DNA from: Gemmatimonadota bacterium | GTDB lineage: Bacteria; Gemmatimonadota; Gemmatimonadetes; Gemmatimonadales; Gemmatimonadaceae | Assembly (NCBI GenBank): GCA_016704465.1 | Contig: JADJAD010000004.1 | Location: 700,181 to 764,180, forward strand | DNA: 64,000 bases | Direction of reading: 5' to 3' | Shown here: piece by piece, positions 25,654-34,151 of the stretch | Position numbering within the stretch: position 1 is the stretch's first letter | How the letters are laid out: every line of letters starts with the position of its first letter | Made by a program: the position numbers and the translations under genes | The notes under the pieces: model-generated | Told to the model about the DNA's origin: nothing | The model's database searches: none | Seen by the model: only the letters and a program-made list of their open reading frames with translations

Positions 25654-26282
25654 GATGCACCCGCCAGCTTGTACGAGCAGCCGGCATCGCCATCGGGGAT
25701 GTATCCGTCCCGTGTGGGGCGTGTCCCGAGCAGTTCGGTGAGGAGACCGACCTCGGCTCGACAGGGAATGTCGGTGGCGTCGACCAGATCGCGCATGGGA
25801 CAGTGGCAGAGCCGAAGGTGCGGTGCAGCGGCGGGGCCCTCGAGAACCGGCATGAAGCCCATCTCCTCCATGATGCGCGCGACCTCACGCAGGCGCTTCT
25901 TCCCGGTGAGGTGCGCGACTCGAGCCATGGCCACTTCGCGGCGTCCTGCGATGTAGGCGTCGAAGAAGTCGCGGAGCAGCTCCTGCCGACCAGTCTCGAC
26001 GAGGTAGCGTCCCAGCTCGTGCAGGATCTCCCCCTCGCGACGCGGGAAGAGTGCTTCCGCCTCGGGCGTGAGCACGTACGCGATTTCCGGGCGTCCGGGA
26101 CCACGCTGCACCGTGCCATCGCGCTGGATCAGCTTGCGCGTCGTCAGCGTGCGCAGGTGCTCGCGGACCGTCTCGACGTTGAGCGCGAGCTCCTCGGCGA
26201 GGTCCGGTACGGTGAGTCGACCGCGGTGCTTGAGTGCATCGCACAGCGCGCGGTGGCTCGGCGTCAGCGGATCATGCGACAT
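25650..26282 (-). CDS. SufR-like winged-helix regulator with C-terminal cysteines
   Basis: A 210-residue regulator. The N-terminal HTH (RGRLTVPDLAEELALNVETVREHLRTL) and wing (GPGRPEIAYVLTPEAEALFP) match the SufR/DeoR-like group. The C-terminal half has LCHCPMRDL, then Cys after 12 residues (DIPCRAEVG), then GCSYKL, close to the C-x12-C-x13-C-x14-C cluster-binding pattern of SufR with one position replaced. It is therefore a likely Fe-S, redox or NO sensor. GGAG precedes the ATG at 26282. It heads the operon and its own promoter is overlapped by a palindrome, so autoregulation is likely. Confidence 0.8.
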   Translation of the reverse strand: MSHDPLTPSHRALCDALKHRGRLTVPDLAEELALNVETVREHLRTLTTRKLIQRDGTVQRGPGRPEIAYVLTPEAEALFPRREGEILHELGRYLVETGRQELLRDFFDAYIAGRREVAMARVAHLTGKKRLREVARIMEEMGFMPVLEGPAAAPHLRLCHCPMRDLVDATDIPCRAEVGLLTELLGTRPTRDGYIPDGDAGCSYKLAGAS

Positions 26283-26377
26283 CGAGAGCTCCATTCGGAG
26301 GTGCAGCAGCGACCCTGCCCCGATTCGCGGTCGTTCGACCGATGCCGGGAATGGCATGGAGTCTGCCGGATGGAGTG

Positions 26378-26405
26378 CACATAGTCAAGGCCTATTCCTT
26401 GACAA
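26378..26405 (-). promoter_or_regulatory. Promoter of the SufR-like regulator operon
   Basis: The minus strand reads TTGTCA (26405-26400), a 16-bp spacer and TATGTG (26383-26378), giving a leader of about 90 nt to the regulator start. The spacer is filled by the palindrome at 26384-26403, a layout typical of repression. Confidence 0.5.
26384..26403. promoter_or_regulatory. Operator palindrome GTCAAGG-N6-CCTTGAC
   Basis: A perfect 7-bp inverted repeat with a 6-bp centre, overlapping the -35 and spacer of the regulator promoter. CAAGG-N6-CCTTG has the same spacing as the CAAC-N6-GTTG site reported for cyanobacterial SufR. A close relative of the site occurs at 44762-44781. Confidence 0.65.
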
Positions 26406-26465
26406 TTCACCATGCCGTGCATGCGGTACGATCGCGGGAGCGGATCGATGCTGTCACACTCTCTT

Positions 26466-26495
26466 GATCGTTCGCCCTCGTCGAGGCGAACGATC
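26466..26495. terminator. Perfect 11-bp hairpin between the two minus-strand operons
   Basis: GATCGTTCGCC (26466-26476) and its exact complement (26485-26495) enclose an 8-base loop. It lies between the end of the response-regulator gene (26622) and the promoter at 26405. No T-tract follows, so it may be a terminator that needs factors, an mRNA 3' stabiliser or a binding site. Confidence 0.45.
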
Positions 26496-26621
26496 CGCAG
26501 CCGTCTGGGCAACCTCGGGCCGCCTCACGAGTCGCGGATCGCGTTCGGCCGACTCGGGGTGCCAGCACGCCGGTCACTCGTCGTGTGAGGGCGCGTCGCG
26601 CGGCCCCTCGACGCGCCGCCA

Positions 26622-28805
26622 TCACCTCGATGGAGATCCCGCGCTCGCCGGCGAGGGTCGCAGCAACCACCAGCGCAGCCCCTGCACTACTTCTGACGGG
26701 GCGACGCCCAGCGCATCCCGCAGCTGGCGCTCGTACTCGTCGTAGGTGAGCTGTGCCTCGGCCGGCCGGTCAAGCGCCTTGAGGAGCTTCATGAGCGACA
26801 CGAGCAAGTCCTCGCGAAACGGGGCGGCTCGCAAGGCGCGGCGCCAGAAGATGAGCGAGAGATCGCCGCGGCCCCTTGCTTGGTGTAGCTGGCCGAGCCG
26901 CCGGAGTGCGTCGATGTAGCGCTGACGCAGTTCCAGTCGATCTGGTTCGCACCACATGGCGAACGGATCGTCGGCGAACAGTTCGCCGTGATACAACTCG
27001 ACGGCTTGCTCAAGCGGCGCGCAGACATCGTCGTCGCGGTCACTCGCGCCACGTTGCGCGAGCGCAAGGAGCGTGCGGAAGCGCGCCACATCGATGTCCA
27101 CGCCAGCTTCACAGTCGAGGTAGTAGAGCTCGCCCCGATTGCGCACGTACGTCCAATCGCGCCCGTTGCGAGGGGGTTCAATGACAGATCGCAGGTCGTG
27201 CACCACGCCGTGCAATCGGTTGGCCCCACGCTGCGGATCGACTTCGGGCCAGATGTGCTCCATCAGCACGTCGCGATGCACCGGCGCTCCGGACCTGATC
27301 GCCAGCATCTTGAGCAGGACGATTGCCTTGCTTCGCGTAAAGGCCTCGGCGGCGATCGGCTGCCCGCGTCGCAACGCGGCGAACGGACCGAAGCAGCGCA
27401 GCTCGAGCTCGGGCAATGCCTCACTCGAGCGGATGGAGACGTCAACCGCAGCCGTCGCCTGCGGAATGACGAACCCCTCCCGCCGAGACCGAAGCCGGAT
27501 CGCCGCCTGGTTGGCCATGCTCAGGAGCGGCACCAGCCGTTCGGCGGCGTGGCACGTCGCATCGCGCCCATAGTCGAGGACAACCAGTCCGAAGAGTCGC
27601 CCGCTCGCCACGAGTGGCAAGCAGCACGGACTCGACGCCCGACGCGGCAATCCTTGCCGACAGGACGCCGGCCAGCTGCGACGTCCGGGATCGGCCGCAA
27701 AGCCGTGTGCTGCCATGGCGGAGACGCAGCTGGTCCACTCACCGCTCTCCGCGTGTGCGCACACGAGCGATGCCGCGCCCGTCGACACGACGTGATCGGG
27801 ACGACCGGTGCCGTGATCGATCAGCGCCAGCGTGCCATGCTGTGCGCCGGCGACCTGCCGCATGGACTCGAGCAGCACCCGGAGTGGTCGGTCGGACTCA
27901 CCCAGGTCTCCGCTGACCGCATCGACCGACTGCCGGAGCGTCGCGAGCCCTGCCCGAATCGCGACGCCGACGGGTACGGCTGCGCGTTGCAGGAGTTCGA
28001 GCACGTGCTCGACGGGAAAGTCGTCCCGCCGCGACAGCATGTGCATCGAGCCGAGCACGCCACGGACATCCGGTAGCGGAACAGCGACCAGGGAGCGAAT
28101 GCCTGCGTCCACCACGTCGCGTCGGAGAAAACGCGCGTCGCCGGCAAGCCCTCCCTTGATGCACAGCGGCTCCCCTGTCGCGGCCACGATGCCCGGATAT
28201 CCGAGCGCGACCTCGAAGCGCGTGCGGTCGGCGAGCGCGGCTCCGTCCGGGCCAGTCCAAACGGAGAGCAGCGCGTCCCGCCCCTCGGGCTCGCACAGAA
28301 ACACCTCGCCGTCGTCGGCGCCGGTTGCCTGCACGAGTACGTCCAGTGCGTGCTTCAGGCCGGCCAGCAGGTCGTCGGCCGCCACCGCAGCGGCGACATC
28401 GCCCACCACGGCGGCAACGTCGAAGCCGCCGGCCGCACTCCCCGACGAGAGGGCGCGACGCAGTACCCGAACGATCTCGTCGTTGTCAAACGGCTTGGTG
28501 ACGTAGTCGGATGCGCCATTTTTCAGGGCATCTACCGCGCTGTCGACGGTACCGTATCCCGTCAGCAGCACCACCTTCGTCAAGGGCCAGCGCGAGCGAA
28601 TGCACTGCAGCAGCTCCAGGCCACCCATCGCCGGCATGCGAATGTCACTCAAGACGATGTCGAACTCGGTCCCCTCGAGCGCGGAGAGCGCGCTCTCTGC
28701 CGAGTACGCGACCTGCGCGGCGAGTTCGGTGCTGGCGAGCAGCATGGCGATGCCGTCGGCCAGGTCCCGGTTGTCGTCGACGACAAGCACGCGGGGGCTG
28801 CTCAC
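26622..28805 (-). CDS. Response regulator with GAF domains and SARP/BTAD output
   Basis: A 727-residue protein. The receiver domain (1-120) has acidic DD at 10-11, phospho-acceptor Asp54 in VLSDIRMPA, and Lys in YVTKPF. Two GAF-like regions follow (about 135-290 and 300-450). The output is a winged helix (ELRCFGPFAALRRGQPI; RDVLMEHIWPEVDPQRGANR) plus a bacterial transcriptional activation domain (about 590-715, with YHGELFADDPFAMWCEPDRLELRQRY), as in SARP activators. The start is GTG 28805, overlapping the kinase stop as GTGA. Being last in the nar operon, it probably reports nitrate or redox state with its kinase. This domain order is uncommon for nitrate regulators. Confidence 0.87.
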   Translation of the reverse strand: MSSPRVLVVDDNRDLADGIAMLLASTELAAQVAYSAESALSALEGTEFDIVLSDIRMPAMGGLELLQCIRSRWPLTKVVLLTGYGTVDSAVDALKNGASDYVTKPFDNDEIVRVLRRALSSGSAAGGFDVAAVVGDVAAAVAADDLLAGLKHALDVLVQATGADDGEVFLCEPEGRDALLSVWTGPDGAALADRTRFEVALGYPGIVAATGEPLCIKGGLAGDARFLRRDVVDAGIRSLVAVPLPDVRGVLGSMHMLSRRDDFPVEHVLELLQRAAVPVGVAIRAGLATLRQSVDAVSGDLGESDRPLRVLLESMRQVAGAQHGTLALIDHGTGRPDHVVSTGAASLVCAHAESGEWTSCVSAMAAHGFAADPGRRSWPASCRQGLPRRASSPCCLPLVASGRLFGLVVLDYGRDATCHAAERLVPLLSMANQAAIRLRSRREGFVIPQATAAVDVSIRSSEALPELELRCFGPFAALRRGQPIAAEAFTRSKAIVLLKMLAIRSGAPVHRDVLMEHIWPEVDPQRGANRLHGVVHDLRSVIEPPRNGRDWTYVRNRGELYYLDCEAGVDIDVARFRTLLALAQRGASDRDDDVCAPLEQAVELYHGELFADDPFAMWCEPDRLELRQRYIDALRRLGQLHQARGRGDLSLIFWRRALRAAPFREDLLVSLMKLLKALDRPAEAQLTYDEYERQLRDALGVAPSEVVQGLRWWLLRPSPASAGSPSR

Positions 28806-30532
28806 GCGCGCGGACTCACGTGGGTCAGCGCTACCCGAGGCAGTACGATGCGAACGATGGTCTCTTCCCCAACGACGCTCTGCACCTCGATGCGGCCCTG
28901 ATGGCTCTTCACGACATTCTCCGCGATGGACAGACCGAGCCCGGTACCGGTCGCCTTGGTGGTGAAGAACGGCTGGAAGACCTGCTCGAGTTGGTCGGCG
29001 GTCATGCCCACGCCGGTATCGCGCACCTCGATGACGCACCCTGCCACGTCCCGATCCTGCGCCTCGTACGCTCCCACGAATACCTCAGTGCCGTTGGAGG
29101 TCGCCTCGATCGCGTTCACTGCCAAGTTGAGGACGGCTTGCAGCAGCATACCGGCGTCCGCTTCGGTCCAGATCGGTACGTCGCGCGCGTGCGTTCCGCT
29201 CGATACCCGGACGCCGGCTTCGGCGGCGAGGAGCTGCACTGAATCAATGACCTCTCGACACAGTCGCCGCAAGTCGACTCGGCGGCGCTCTGGCCTTCGC
29301 GGACGCGCCAGGGAGAGCAACTCGCTGATAATCCTGCGACAGCTCTCGGCGTTTCGATGAATCGTGCGGAGGTGCTGATACGCGGGGTGGTCCGGCGCCA
29401 CGGTGGTCAGCGCATGCTGGCTGTAGAGCGTCACCACCCCGAGGGGGTTGTTGATTTCGTGGGCGACCGTGGCGGCCAGCTTGCCGGTGACATACATCTG
29501 CTCGTCGTGCATGAGGCGCCGTTCCAGGGCGCGGCGTTCGGTGATGTCCCGCGCGACGATCACCACCCCCAAGGGCTCCGCAGATGGGCCGCGAACCGGC
29601 GAGCGGCTTGCTTCAAACGCGCGGCCACCGGTCTCGAACGTGACCGGGGCATCGCTTGGTGATGCACTCGCCATGCGGTCCCAGGCAGCGGCGCCTTCCG
29701 TCCCTCCCTTCCGAAACTCGCTGCGCCACAACTCACGAGATCGCTGGTTGCTGAAGAGTACCTCGCCCCCCGCACCCAGGAATGTGACGGCATCTGCCAT
29801 GCAGTCGACGATGGCTTGCAGTCTGGACTGCTCGGCCAGGACTGCAGATCGCGAGCGAGCGAGCTCCTCCTTTTCGGACTCGAGCTCAGCCACCGTCGCG
29901 ACCAGCCGCCCCTGACCACGACGAAGCCTGGCGGCGAGCATTCGCGTGAAGACCGAACTGCCCACGAGAGCGAGCGCCAGGCCAAGCAGCGCGGCCCATG
30001 CGCGCAGGTCCAGGGGCCCACCCGAGCAGTCCCGCCCCGTTCCGCTGCCTATGCAGTGGTATGCCAGGACGCCACTCGCCTCGCCAACCACGACCGCCGC
30101 CACCAGGGTGAGGACGAACCCGGTGACCGCCGCACCAGCCCTCTCGGAGAGCACGATATTCGCCGTGACGACGTGCAGCACGAAGAGCGGAAGGAACGGG
30201 TTCTCAATCCCGCCGGCAAAGTGAACGAGCGTTGCCAGCGCTGCACAATCGACCACGATCTGCGATGCAGCACCATTGAACCACGACCAGCCGCGGCGCG
30301 GGCCCACCGCGGCGGCCGCAGCATTGTACGCGGCCAGCGCGAGCAGCGTAGCGACAAGCCCGCGGGTCGACGCGGGCGGAAGCATGCCGAACACCGGCCC
30401 GGAGAGTCCGAGCACGAGCGCGATCCCGAGCACCGCGATCCAGCGCAGCCGCACGAGCCAGCCGAAGAAGGCGACGCTCGACTCCTGTTCTGCGTCCATC
30501 GAGGCGACGGCGGTCACCGACAGCGCCGACAC
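28802..30532 (-). CDS. Membrane sensor histidine kinase with PAS domain
   Basis: A 576-residue kinase with five to six N-terminal membrane helices, a coiled segment (AELESEKEELARSRSAVL), a PAS domain (IVDCMADAVTFLGAGGEVLF) ending in VIVARDITERRALERRL, a HisKA domain with phospho-His in TVAHEINNPLGVV, and an HATPase_c domain (NLAVNAIEAT; VRDTGVGM; FFTTKATGTGLGLSI). It has no NarX-like periplasmic nitrate-binding domain, so the signal may be membrane or redox linked. The start is taken as GTG 30532, 3 bases after the moaA stop; ATG 30499 is possible. It partners the next gene. Confidence 0.87.
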   Translation of the reverse strand: MSALSVTAVASMDAEQESSVAFFGWLVRLRWIAVLGIALVLGLSGPVFGMLPPASTRGLVATLLALAAYNAAAAAVGPRRGWSWFNGAASQIVVDCAALATLVHFAGGIENPFLPLFVLHVVTANIVLSERAGAAVTGFVLTLVAAVVVGEASGVLAYHCIGSGTGRDCSGGPLDLRAWAALLGLALALVGSSVFTRMLAARLRRGQGRLVATVAELESEKEELARSRSAVLAEQSRLQAIVDCMADAVTFLGAGGEVLFSNQRSRELWRSEFRKGGTEGAAAWDRMASASPSDAPVTFETGGRAFEASRSPVRGPSAEPLGVVIVARDITERRALERRLMHDEQMYVTGKLAATVAHEINNPLGVVTLYSQHALTTVAPDHPAYQHLRTIHRNAESCRRIISELLSLARPRRPERRRVDLRRLCREVIDSVQLLAAEAGVRVSSGTHARDVPIWTEADAGMLLQAVLNLAVNAIEATSNGTEVFVGAYEAQDRDVAGCVIEVRDTGVGMTADQLEQVFQPFFTTKATGTGLGLSIAENVVKSHQGRIEVQSVVGEETIVRIVLPRVALTHVSPRA

Positions 30533-30534
30533 CG

Positions 30535-31551
30535 TCAGCCCCCGATCCGCGACATCCGAATCTGGGTCACCTCTCCGTCGCGCCACGCATGCCCCCTGGG
30601 CTTGAGTGCCGCCGCCCGCAGGAAGCCGGCCTCGATCCCCGCCTCGTCGCCCGCGCGGATGCGATCGCCCAGCGGGACGCTGGTGTCAAACGCGAGACAC
30701 GGCCGCAAGTCGCCCGTTGCGGTCAGGCGAAAGCGGCTGCAGGTATCGCAGTAGCCGTCGGACATCGGCGTGATGAAGCCCACGACACCCGGGGCGCCGG
30801 GCACCCGCCAGTAGCGCGCCGGACCGTTGCCCGGCACGCCGTCGAGCGGCACCAGGCCGTATTCGCGGGTGAGTCGGTGTCGCACCTGCGTCAGGTCGAC
30901 GTAGCGCTGCGCCAATTCTGTCGACGCGCCTTCTCCCACCGGCATCAGCTCGAGCAGACGGACCACCAGGTCATGCTGGCGGGTGAGCTCGAGCCACGCA
31001 TCCACTTCATCGTCGTTGATTCCCCGCAGCACCAGCACATTGATCTTGAGTGGACGAAGTCCCGCCTCGGCCGCCAGGTGCACACCACGCCACACGTCGT
31101 CGACGGAGCCGAGGCAGGTGATCGCACGAAAGCGATCCGCATGGAGCGAGTCGACGCTCACGGTCAGGCGATCGAGGCCCGCATCGGCCAACGCGTGCAC
31201 GTGGCGCTCGAGCAGCACACCGTTCGTGGTCATCGCCACTTCGCGCACCGCCGTCTCGCGCTTGAGGCGCGCCACGAGCTCCGGGATCCCTCGTCGCACC
31301 AGCGGCTCGCCACCCGTGAGCCGCACATTGTCGATGCCGAGCCGACAGGCAACGCGAACGACGCGCACGATGTCATCGAACGACAGCGTCTCACTCGCGC
31401 GCGTGAAGTCGCCGGAGCCGTGCGGGAGGCAGTAGATGCAGCGCAGGTTGCAGCGATCGGTGACCGATACGCGCAGGCTCTTCACGAGTCTGCCACATGC
31501 ATCGACACACGTGCGCGCGCGAGCGGGGAGAGGTGCCACCTGCGTGTTCAT
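30535..31551 (-). CDS. moaA: GTP 3',8-cyclase, molybdenum cofactor biosynthesis
   Basis: A 338-residue radical-SAM enzyme that starts molybdopterin synthesis by converting GTP to 3',8-cyclo-GTP. The SAM-cluster motif CNLRCIYC holds Cys34, Cys38 and Cys41; NVRLTGGEPLVRR is the GGEP motif; the C-terminal cluster Cys are in GYCDTCSRFRLTATGDLRPC. GGAGGA precedes the ATG at 31551, which overlaps the channel gene stop (ATGA). Its place inside the nar operon links cofactor supply to NarG, which needs bis-MGD. It is the only moa gene in the window. Confidence 0.95.
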   Translation of the reverse strand: MNTQVAPLPARARTCVDACGRLVKSLRVSVTDRCNLRCIYCLPHGSGDFTRASETLSFDDIVRVVRVACRLGIDNVRLTGGEPLVRRGIPELVARLKRETAVREVAMTTNGVLLERHVHALADAGLDRLTVSVDSLHADRFRAITCLGSVDDVWRGVHLAAEAGLRPLKINVLVLRGINDDEVDAWLELTRQHDLVVRLLELMPVGEGASTELAQRYVDLTQVRHRLTREYGLVPLDGVPGNGPARYWRVPGAPGVVGFITPMSDGYCDTCSRFRLTATGDLRPCLAFDTSVPLGDRIRAGDEAGIEAGFLRAAALKPRGHAWRDGEVTQIRMSRIGG

Positions 31552-32615
31552 GTTACCGTCCTCCTCCCGGTAAGCGTGCGCATGAGGCTGCGTATCAGCC
31601 CGATGCTCGTCGCGAGCCACGCGGCAAGTGCCACGTAGACGAAGTAGTGAGGAATGACCTCGAGAAAGTCGAGCTCCATCGTGCGGGCGATGCTCAGTGT
31701 GCACGCCGTGTACATCCCGAGCGGAAAGACGGCGCCCCAGTAGAGGGGATCGTACGTCATCGGCAGCCGCTTGTAGACGTGCCGCCAGATCGCCAGGATG
31801 ACGAGCATCGGCAGCCACCAGGTGCCGGTGGCCCAGTAAAAGATCGTGAATCCCTTGATGAACGGGAGGATCGAGAGCAGGAACGGCGCGTGCGGCGTGT
31901 TCGTGATCAGCGCCGTGCCTGCCAGCGCGGAGATCGCCATGGCCCCCATGTTGATCCAGTACGGCGGCGTCAGGTCGCCGGGCAGGAGCTTGAAGAATGT
32001 GTAGCGATAGAAGATGAGCGAAATCATCCAGATGTAGAGCATGCCCCCCCACAGCCACATCGACAGCGCGAAGAAGTTTGTGGCAAGCTTGTAGGGCCCG
32101 AAATAGGTGGAAAGCTCGGCGCTGAGGAGCGCCACCGACTGCGTCGAGACGACGGCCAGCAACCAGGCACCGTTGATGCCCTCGGCGAGCGGCGGCTTGT
32201 CTTCCTTGATGGTAAGTGCGGTGAAGATGGTGAACGTGAGGCCGATCCACAGCACCAGTCCGAGCAGCCAGAGCGCAGCGGCCACTCGGTGGTTCCCGTA
32301 CATGAGGATGAGCTGCGCGCCGAGCACACAGGTGGCGGCAACGACCGTGTAGTAGCCGCACCCCCTGGTGTGATCCAGCAAGTCCTCCCAGACGCGTCGC
32401 GGATACCGCGCGAGGCGCGCGAGGTTCAGCGCCCACAGCAGGACATAGGCGAACACGTTGATGGTGCACAGCGCCACGCCCAGGCGCGTCATGCCCAGGG
32501 AGTAGGTCGCGATCGACACGATCCCCGTGGCCATCACGAGCGCGAACGAGGCCGGCGGACAATCCCGAACGTCCTCCCGCACGCAGTCGTTGAGCGCGCG
32601 GATCGTCGGCATCAT
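31548..32615 (-). CDS. TehA/Mae1/SLAC1-family (TDT) membrane transporter or anion channel
   Basis: A 355-residue protein with ten hydrophobic helices. It begins with the conserved PPASFALVMATGIVSIATY segment of the tellurite-resistance/dicarboxylate transporter family and includes YWINMGAMAISALAGTAL and YWGAVFPLGMYTACTLS. Family members conduct anions such as nitrate, chloride or dicarboxylates. Its location between narK and moaA, with overlapping starts on both sides, suggests a role in nitrate or nitrite flux, but this is inferred from context only. Confidence 0.85.
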   Translation of the reverse strand: MMPTIRALNDCVREDVRDCPPASFALVMATGIVSIATYSLGMTRLGVALCTINVFAYVLLWALNLARLARYPRRVWEDLLDHTRGCGYYTVVAATCVLGAQLILMYGNHRVAAALWLLGLVLWIGLTFTIFTALTIKEDKPPLAEGINGAWLLAVVSTQSVALLSAELSTYFGPYKLATNFFALSMWLWGGMLYIWMISLIFYRYTFFKLLPGDLTPPYWINMGAMAISALAGTALITNTPHAPFLLSILPFIKGFTIFYWATGTWWLPMLVILAIWRHVYKRLPMTYDPLYWGAVFPLGMYTACTLSIARTMELDFLEVIPHYFVYVALAAWLATSIGLIRSLMRTLTGRRTVT

Positions 32616-34132
32616 GCGGGTCGAGGCGACTCGAAATCGCGCATGAGTGCGGGCACCCGTGCGTGCATCATCCGACGGACCACGACATGCATCCAGGCCA
32701 GGCACGCGAGCGCAAACACGGCCAGCAGAATCCAGCAACTGGTCCAGATGCCCGTGACCGTCAGCAGGTAGCCGAACACGATCGGGTGGATGAAGCCGCC
32801 CAGGCCGCCGAGCACGCCGACAACCCCGCCGACGACGCCTACACGCCCCGGGAAATAGGCCGGGATATGCTTGAAGACAGCGCCGCTTCCGAGTCCCAGC
32901 AGCACGCCCACCATGAGCACCAGTGTGGTGAAGATCCACCGATTCGCCTGGAAGTAGACGCGCGTGACGCCCTTGGCCAGGAGCTGTCCCTTGGCAACAC
33001 GCTCTCCGACCGAGACGACCGGCGTCTGGTTAAATGACGCCTTCGGCATCAGGTGGAATCCCTCGTCATCCACGTGAATCCCCACACGAAACTCGGTCTG
33101 GCCCACGCCGGGCGGCTGCACCGCGTAGCGATCCTTGCCGACGACCACCTCACGGTCGGACACCGCCTCCACCAGACCGGGCGCATCGGCCATCACGCCC
33201 TGCACCGGCGCCTGGATTTCCATGCGCGGCGGAATCAGGAGGAGCAGGAACACGCACGACAGGCCGAAAGTCCAGTATAGGACCGTACGGGCCCCGACGC
33301 GGTCGGCGGCCCAACCACCGGCGGCACGCACGAGGCCTGCGGGCAGGCTGAATACCGCGGCCAGGAGGCCGGCGGACGTGAGCGACATGGCATAGACGTT
33401 CACGTAGTACGGCACAAGCCACTGGGACAGGGCGACAAAACCGCCGAACAGGAAGGCGTAGTAGAAGCCAAATCGCCACACGCGAACAGACTGCAACGGT
33501 TCGAGCTGCTCTCGCACCGTCAGCGTCGCAGTCTCCGGCTTTCGGTTGGTCGCGAACAGCAGGAAGACAATACCCATGACCACCAGGGCCGCTGCATACA
33601 GCTTGGGGAGCGTACGCCATCCGTCGAGGTGTGTACCCTGGTCGGTGAGCGTGAGCAGCAGAGTCGGCGCGAGCAGGGTCGTCAGGGCGGCGCCGGCGGT
33701 GCCTGCCCCGAAGATTCCGAGCGCCGTGCCCTGATGCTTCCTCGGATACCAGAGCGACGTGGAGGCCACACCGATCGCGAAGCTGGCACCGGTCAGGCCG
33801 AAGCCGAAGCTGCAGAGCGCGAAGGCGACAAACCCGTCGACGTAGGAGAGCAGGAACATGGGCATGGCGCAGAGCAACAGGAGCGCGACGAAGACGGGCT
33901 TGCCTCCGTACCTGTCGGCGAGCATCCCTGCGGGAAACCGGAAGATGGCTCCCGTCAGGACCGGGGTCCCCAGGAGCCACCCGATTTCGACCTGCCCCCA
34001 CGGAAAGATGCCGCGGCTCGTCAGGAAGGTCACCAACACGCCATTGAGCATCCACGCGGCGAAGCAGACGGTGAACGCGAGCGTATTGAGAAGCAACGTC
34101 TTGTGCGACGTTGCGGTGACCGTGACTTCCAT
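32612..34132 (-). CDS. narK: NarK-type nitrate/nitrite MFS transporter
   Basis: A 506-residue major facilitator with twelve predicted helices. It has an MFS loop GMLADRYGGKPVF (69-81), the nitrate-signature-like glycine runs FGAGTAGAAL (141-150) and GVVGGVVGVLGGLGGF, and AGLVRAAGGWAADRVGART. A roughly 95-residue hydrophilic insert (about 301-398, PPRMEIQAPVQGVMADAPG to LAKGVTRVYFQANR) lies between two helices and looks beta-rich, like a biotinyl/lipoyl fold. I recall similar inserts in some NarK proteins, so it may be subfamily-typical. AAGGAC precedes ATG 34132. Confidence 0.93.
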   Translation of the reverse strand: MEVTVTATSHKTLLLNTLAFTVCFAAWMLNGVLVTFLTSRGIFPWGQVEIGWLLGTPVLTGAIFRFPAGMLADRYGGKPVFVALLLLCAMPMFLLSYVDGFVAFALCSFGFGLTGASFAIGVASTSLWYPRKHQGTALGIFGAGTAGAALTTLLAPTLLLTLTDQGTHLDGWRTLPKLYAAALVVMGIVFLLFATNRKPETATLTVREQLEPLQSVRVWRFGFYYAFLFGGFVALSQWLVPYYVNVYAMSLTSAGLLAAVFSLPAGLVRAAGGWAADRVGARTVLYWTFGLSCVFLLLLIPPRMEIQAPVQGVMADAPGLVEAVSDREVVVGKDRYAVQPPGVGQTEFRVGIHVDDEGFHLMPKASFNQTPVVSVGERVAKGQLLAKGVTRVYFQANRWIFTTLVLMVGVLLGLGSGAVFKHIPAYFPGRVGVVGGVVGVLGGLGGFIHPIVFGYLLTVTGIWTSCWILLAVFALACLAWMHVVVRRMMHARVPALMRDFESPRPA

Positions 34133-34151
34133 GTTTCGTCCTTTCGGGCGT

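Noticed and set aside
26399..26430. TTGACA with 17-bp spacing on the plus strand
   Set aside because: There is no good -10 and no plus-strand gene downstream; the bases belong to the palindrome.
32834..33230. NarK hydrophilic insert as a novel domain fusion
   Set aside because: Similar inserts occur in some NarK proteins as far as I recall, so it is described in the gene entry and not claimed as new.
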